Source of the DNA: Nitrospirota bacterium
Lineage (GTDB): Bacteria > Nitrospirota > Thermodesulfovibrionia > Thermodesulfovibrionales > UBA1546
Direction: 5' to 3'
Assembly (NCBI GenBank): GCA_004298625.1
Contig: SCSY01000182.1
Coordinates: forward strand, 1 to 6,617
DNA: 6,617 bases
Shown here: positions 5,792-6,617 of the stretch, in pieces
How the letters are laid out: each line of letters starts with the position of its first letter
Position numbering within the stretch: the stretch's first letter is position 1
Program-made: the position numbers and the translations under genes
Notes under the pieces: generated by a model
Seen by the model: the letters and a program-made list of their open reading frames with translations, nothing else
The model's database searches: none
Told to the model about the DNA's origin: nothing

Positions 5792-5930
5792 AAAGAGATG
5801 CGATGGTACCGTCGCTCATTCTCGGGCTAACGCCCTCCGAGGAATTTTGCCTCTTTATCTTTTTCATATTTTATATAAGTTTCGGGACTATCGGCAAAAT
5901 AAAACCGCTCAAATACCATCACATCTCTTT
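5792..5930. repeat. 139-bp element with 17-bp terminal inverted repeats (MITE- or REP-like)
   Basis: AAAGAGATGCGATGGTA (5792-5808) and TACCATCACATCTCTTT (5914-5930) are inverted repeats matching at 16 of 17 positions. In minus-strand RNA the single mismatch becomes a U-G pair. Inside are a 16-bp near-palindrome around GGTACC (5800-5815) and a hairpin from CTCGGGC with GCC and CGAG (5821-5841). The element fills most of the 190-base gap between the fusion gene and the U32 gene and has no coding capacity. It resembles a non-autonomous mobile repeat, but no target-site duplication is obvious. Confidence 0.6.
5870..5897 (-). promoter_or_regulatory. Possible promoter of the U32 gene inside the inverted-repeat element
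   Basis: On the minus strand TTGCCG (5892-5897, 4 of 6) and TATAAA (5870-5875, 5 of 6) are 16 bases apart. A start near 5863 would give a leader of about 95 bases carrying the two GC-rich hairpins of the element. This would let the element serve as the promoter region of the U32 gene. The boxes are seen; their use is inferred. Confidence 0.4.
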
Positions 5931-5934
5931 TTCA

Positions 5935-5958
5935 GAAAAAACAAGCCAGACCTGACTT
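5935..5958 (-). terminator. Weak intrinsic terminator after the CoaE-riboflavin kinase gene
   Basis: The minus-strand transcript can form a short hairpin, AAGTCA paired with TGGCTT including one U-G pair, around a GGTC loop (5943-5958). It overlaps the stop codon and is followed by GTTTTTTC. The stem is only six pairs, so termination may be partial. Confidence 0.4.
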
Positions 5959-6617
5959 ATAGCCTCTTCAAAATTTCTTTTGCCTTTTTAATGTCCTTCT
6001 TAATCTCTTCTTCAAGCGCTTTTACATTCGGAAACTTTTTTTCATCCCTTATCCTCGCAATAAAATCCACCCTGAGATTTTTCCCCAATAGATTCCCTGA
6101 GAAATTAAATATGTGAACTTCATAGCTTAATGGCATCTCCCCGAAAGTAGGATTCTTACCGATATTAGCAACACCATTTCTTTGACCCTCAAAGGAAACT
6201 TTCACCGCATAAACTCCTTCTTTCAAAGGAACTGATTTTTCAACAGCCAGATTCGCAGTAGGCGTATGGAGCAATTTCCCGCCTCTTCCCGCGCCTTTGA
6301 TAACCCTACCTTCAATAAAATAATGCTTTCCAAGAATCTTTTTTACATCCTGAACTTTGCCGGAAGAAAGAAGTTCTTTCAGCTTCGCATCTTCAATGAG
6401 CTTTTTATAAACAGTCTCAACTTGCTTCTTTGTCTTTTCAGGAAGACCGCTGTTATCTATTTGATAATCAGATCTCTTTATCTTTTCCTTTATCGGAAGC
6501 TGGCATTTAAGCCTTTCAATGACTTCCTTTGGCGGAATGCCGTGCATGGACAGCCTGTTAATCGCGGTTGTTTCTCTGGTAAATACAGTAATCATCTTAT
6601 CGAATCTTCCTTCGTAT
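5957..6617 (-). CDS. CoaE (dephospho-CoA kinase) C-terminal region fused to riboflavin kinase domain; 5' end outside window
   Basis: The frame is open to the window edge, and the Met at 6595 is probably internal, because the seven codons before it (YEGRFDK) continue the CoaE pattern. In residues counted from that Met, 1-69 match the C-terminal part of CoaE, which phosphorylates dephospho-CoA to CoA: VFTRETTAINRL, then the arm LKCQLPIKEK (29-38), then SDYQIDNSG (42-50) and a final helix. From about residue 72 the sequence becomes the C-terminal part of RibF: KELLSSGKVQDVKKILGK, then the riboflavin kinase domain. It has GRGGK (103-107), the PTAN motif (112-115), EGVYAV (126-131), GVANIGKNPTFG (141-152) and the catalytic-type Glu in YEVHIF (Glu159). 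The N-terminal FAD-synthetase half of RibF is absent. The key kinase residues look intact, so this should make FMN from riboflavin. The CoaE P-loop would lie outside the window. A chimeric assembly must be excluded. Confidence 0.85.
   Translation of the reverse strand, partial: YEGRFDKMITVFTRETTAINRLSMHGIPPKEVIERLKCQLPIKEKIKRSDYQIDNSGLPEKTKKQVETVYKKLIEDAKLKELLSSGKVQDVKKILGKHYFIEGRVIKGAGRGGKLLHTPTANLAVEKSVPLKEGVYAVKVSFEGQRNGVANIGKNPTFGEMPLSYEVHIFNFSGNLLGKNLRVDFIARIRDEKKFPNVKALEEEIKKDIKKAKEILKRL

Noticed and set aside
5767..5956. FMN riboswitch near the riboflavin kinase gene
   Set aside because: The gap lies downstream of that gene, not upstream, and none of the conserved FMN-riboswitch segments is visible.

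Overview
The window looks like a piece of chromosome from a Gram-negative bacterium. Evidence for this is a lipoprotein of the outer-membrane Slp type and a FeoB/Fur iron-uptake pair. Moderate GC, many ATA, AGA and AGG codons, and intergenic hairpin repeats built on GGAATCCAG-like ends would suit Nitrospirota (Thermodesulfovibrionia-like) or a related anaerobic lineage. That placement is inference, because no marker gene is present. No phage, transposase, tRNA, rRNA or CRISPR was found.

Left part (1-1931), all on the minus strand. In transcription order it holds an exported pentapeptide-repeat protein (1392-1931), a cytoplasmic YVTN/WD-like beta-propeller protein of unknown role (371-1300), and the start of an Slp-family lipoprotein (1-176, running off the window). 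A 22-bp perfect palindrome, whose core TGTTCCACGTGGAACA resembles a ParB-binding parS site, sits between the first two genes. A hairpin-rich repeat cassette lies between the propeller gene and the lipoprotein gene. The lipoprotein gene has a TATAAT box so close to its ATG that its mRNA may be leaderless.

Middle part (about 2089-4562), plus strand. A good sigma70-type promoter overlapped by a Fur box drives feoB (ferrous iron transporter), followed after a single base by a Fur-family repressor gene. This is a compact, probably self-regulated iron-uptake operon in which no feoA is seen.

Right part (4516-6617), minus strand. A U32-family protein of the TrhP (tRNA wobble uridine hydroxylation) type converges on fur, and the two coding regions overlap by 47 bp at their 3' ends. 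Upstream of it lies a 139-bp element with 17-bp terminal inverted repeats. Then comes the 3' part of an unusual gene in which the C-terminal portion of dephospho-CoA kinase (CoaE) is fused in frame to the riboflavin kinase domain normally found at the C-terminus of RibF.

The points most worth following up are the CoaE-riboflavin kinase fusion, the parS-like palindrome, the inverted-repeat element in front of the U32 gene, the one-turn (20-residue) super-repeat of the pentapeptide protein, and the iron operon's Fur with one expected metal ligand replaced by proline.
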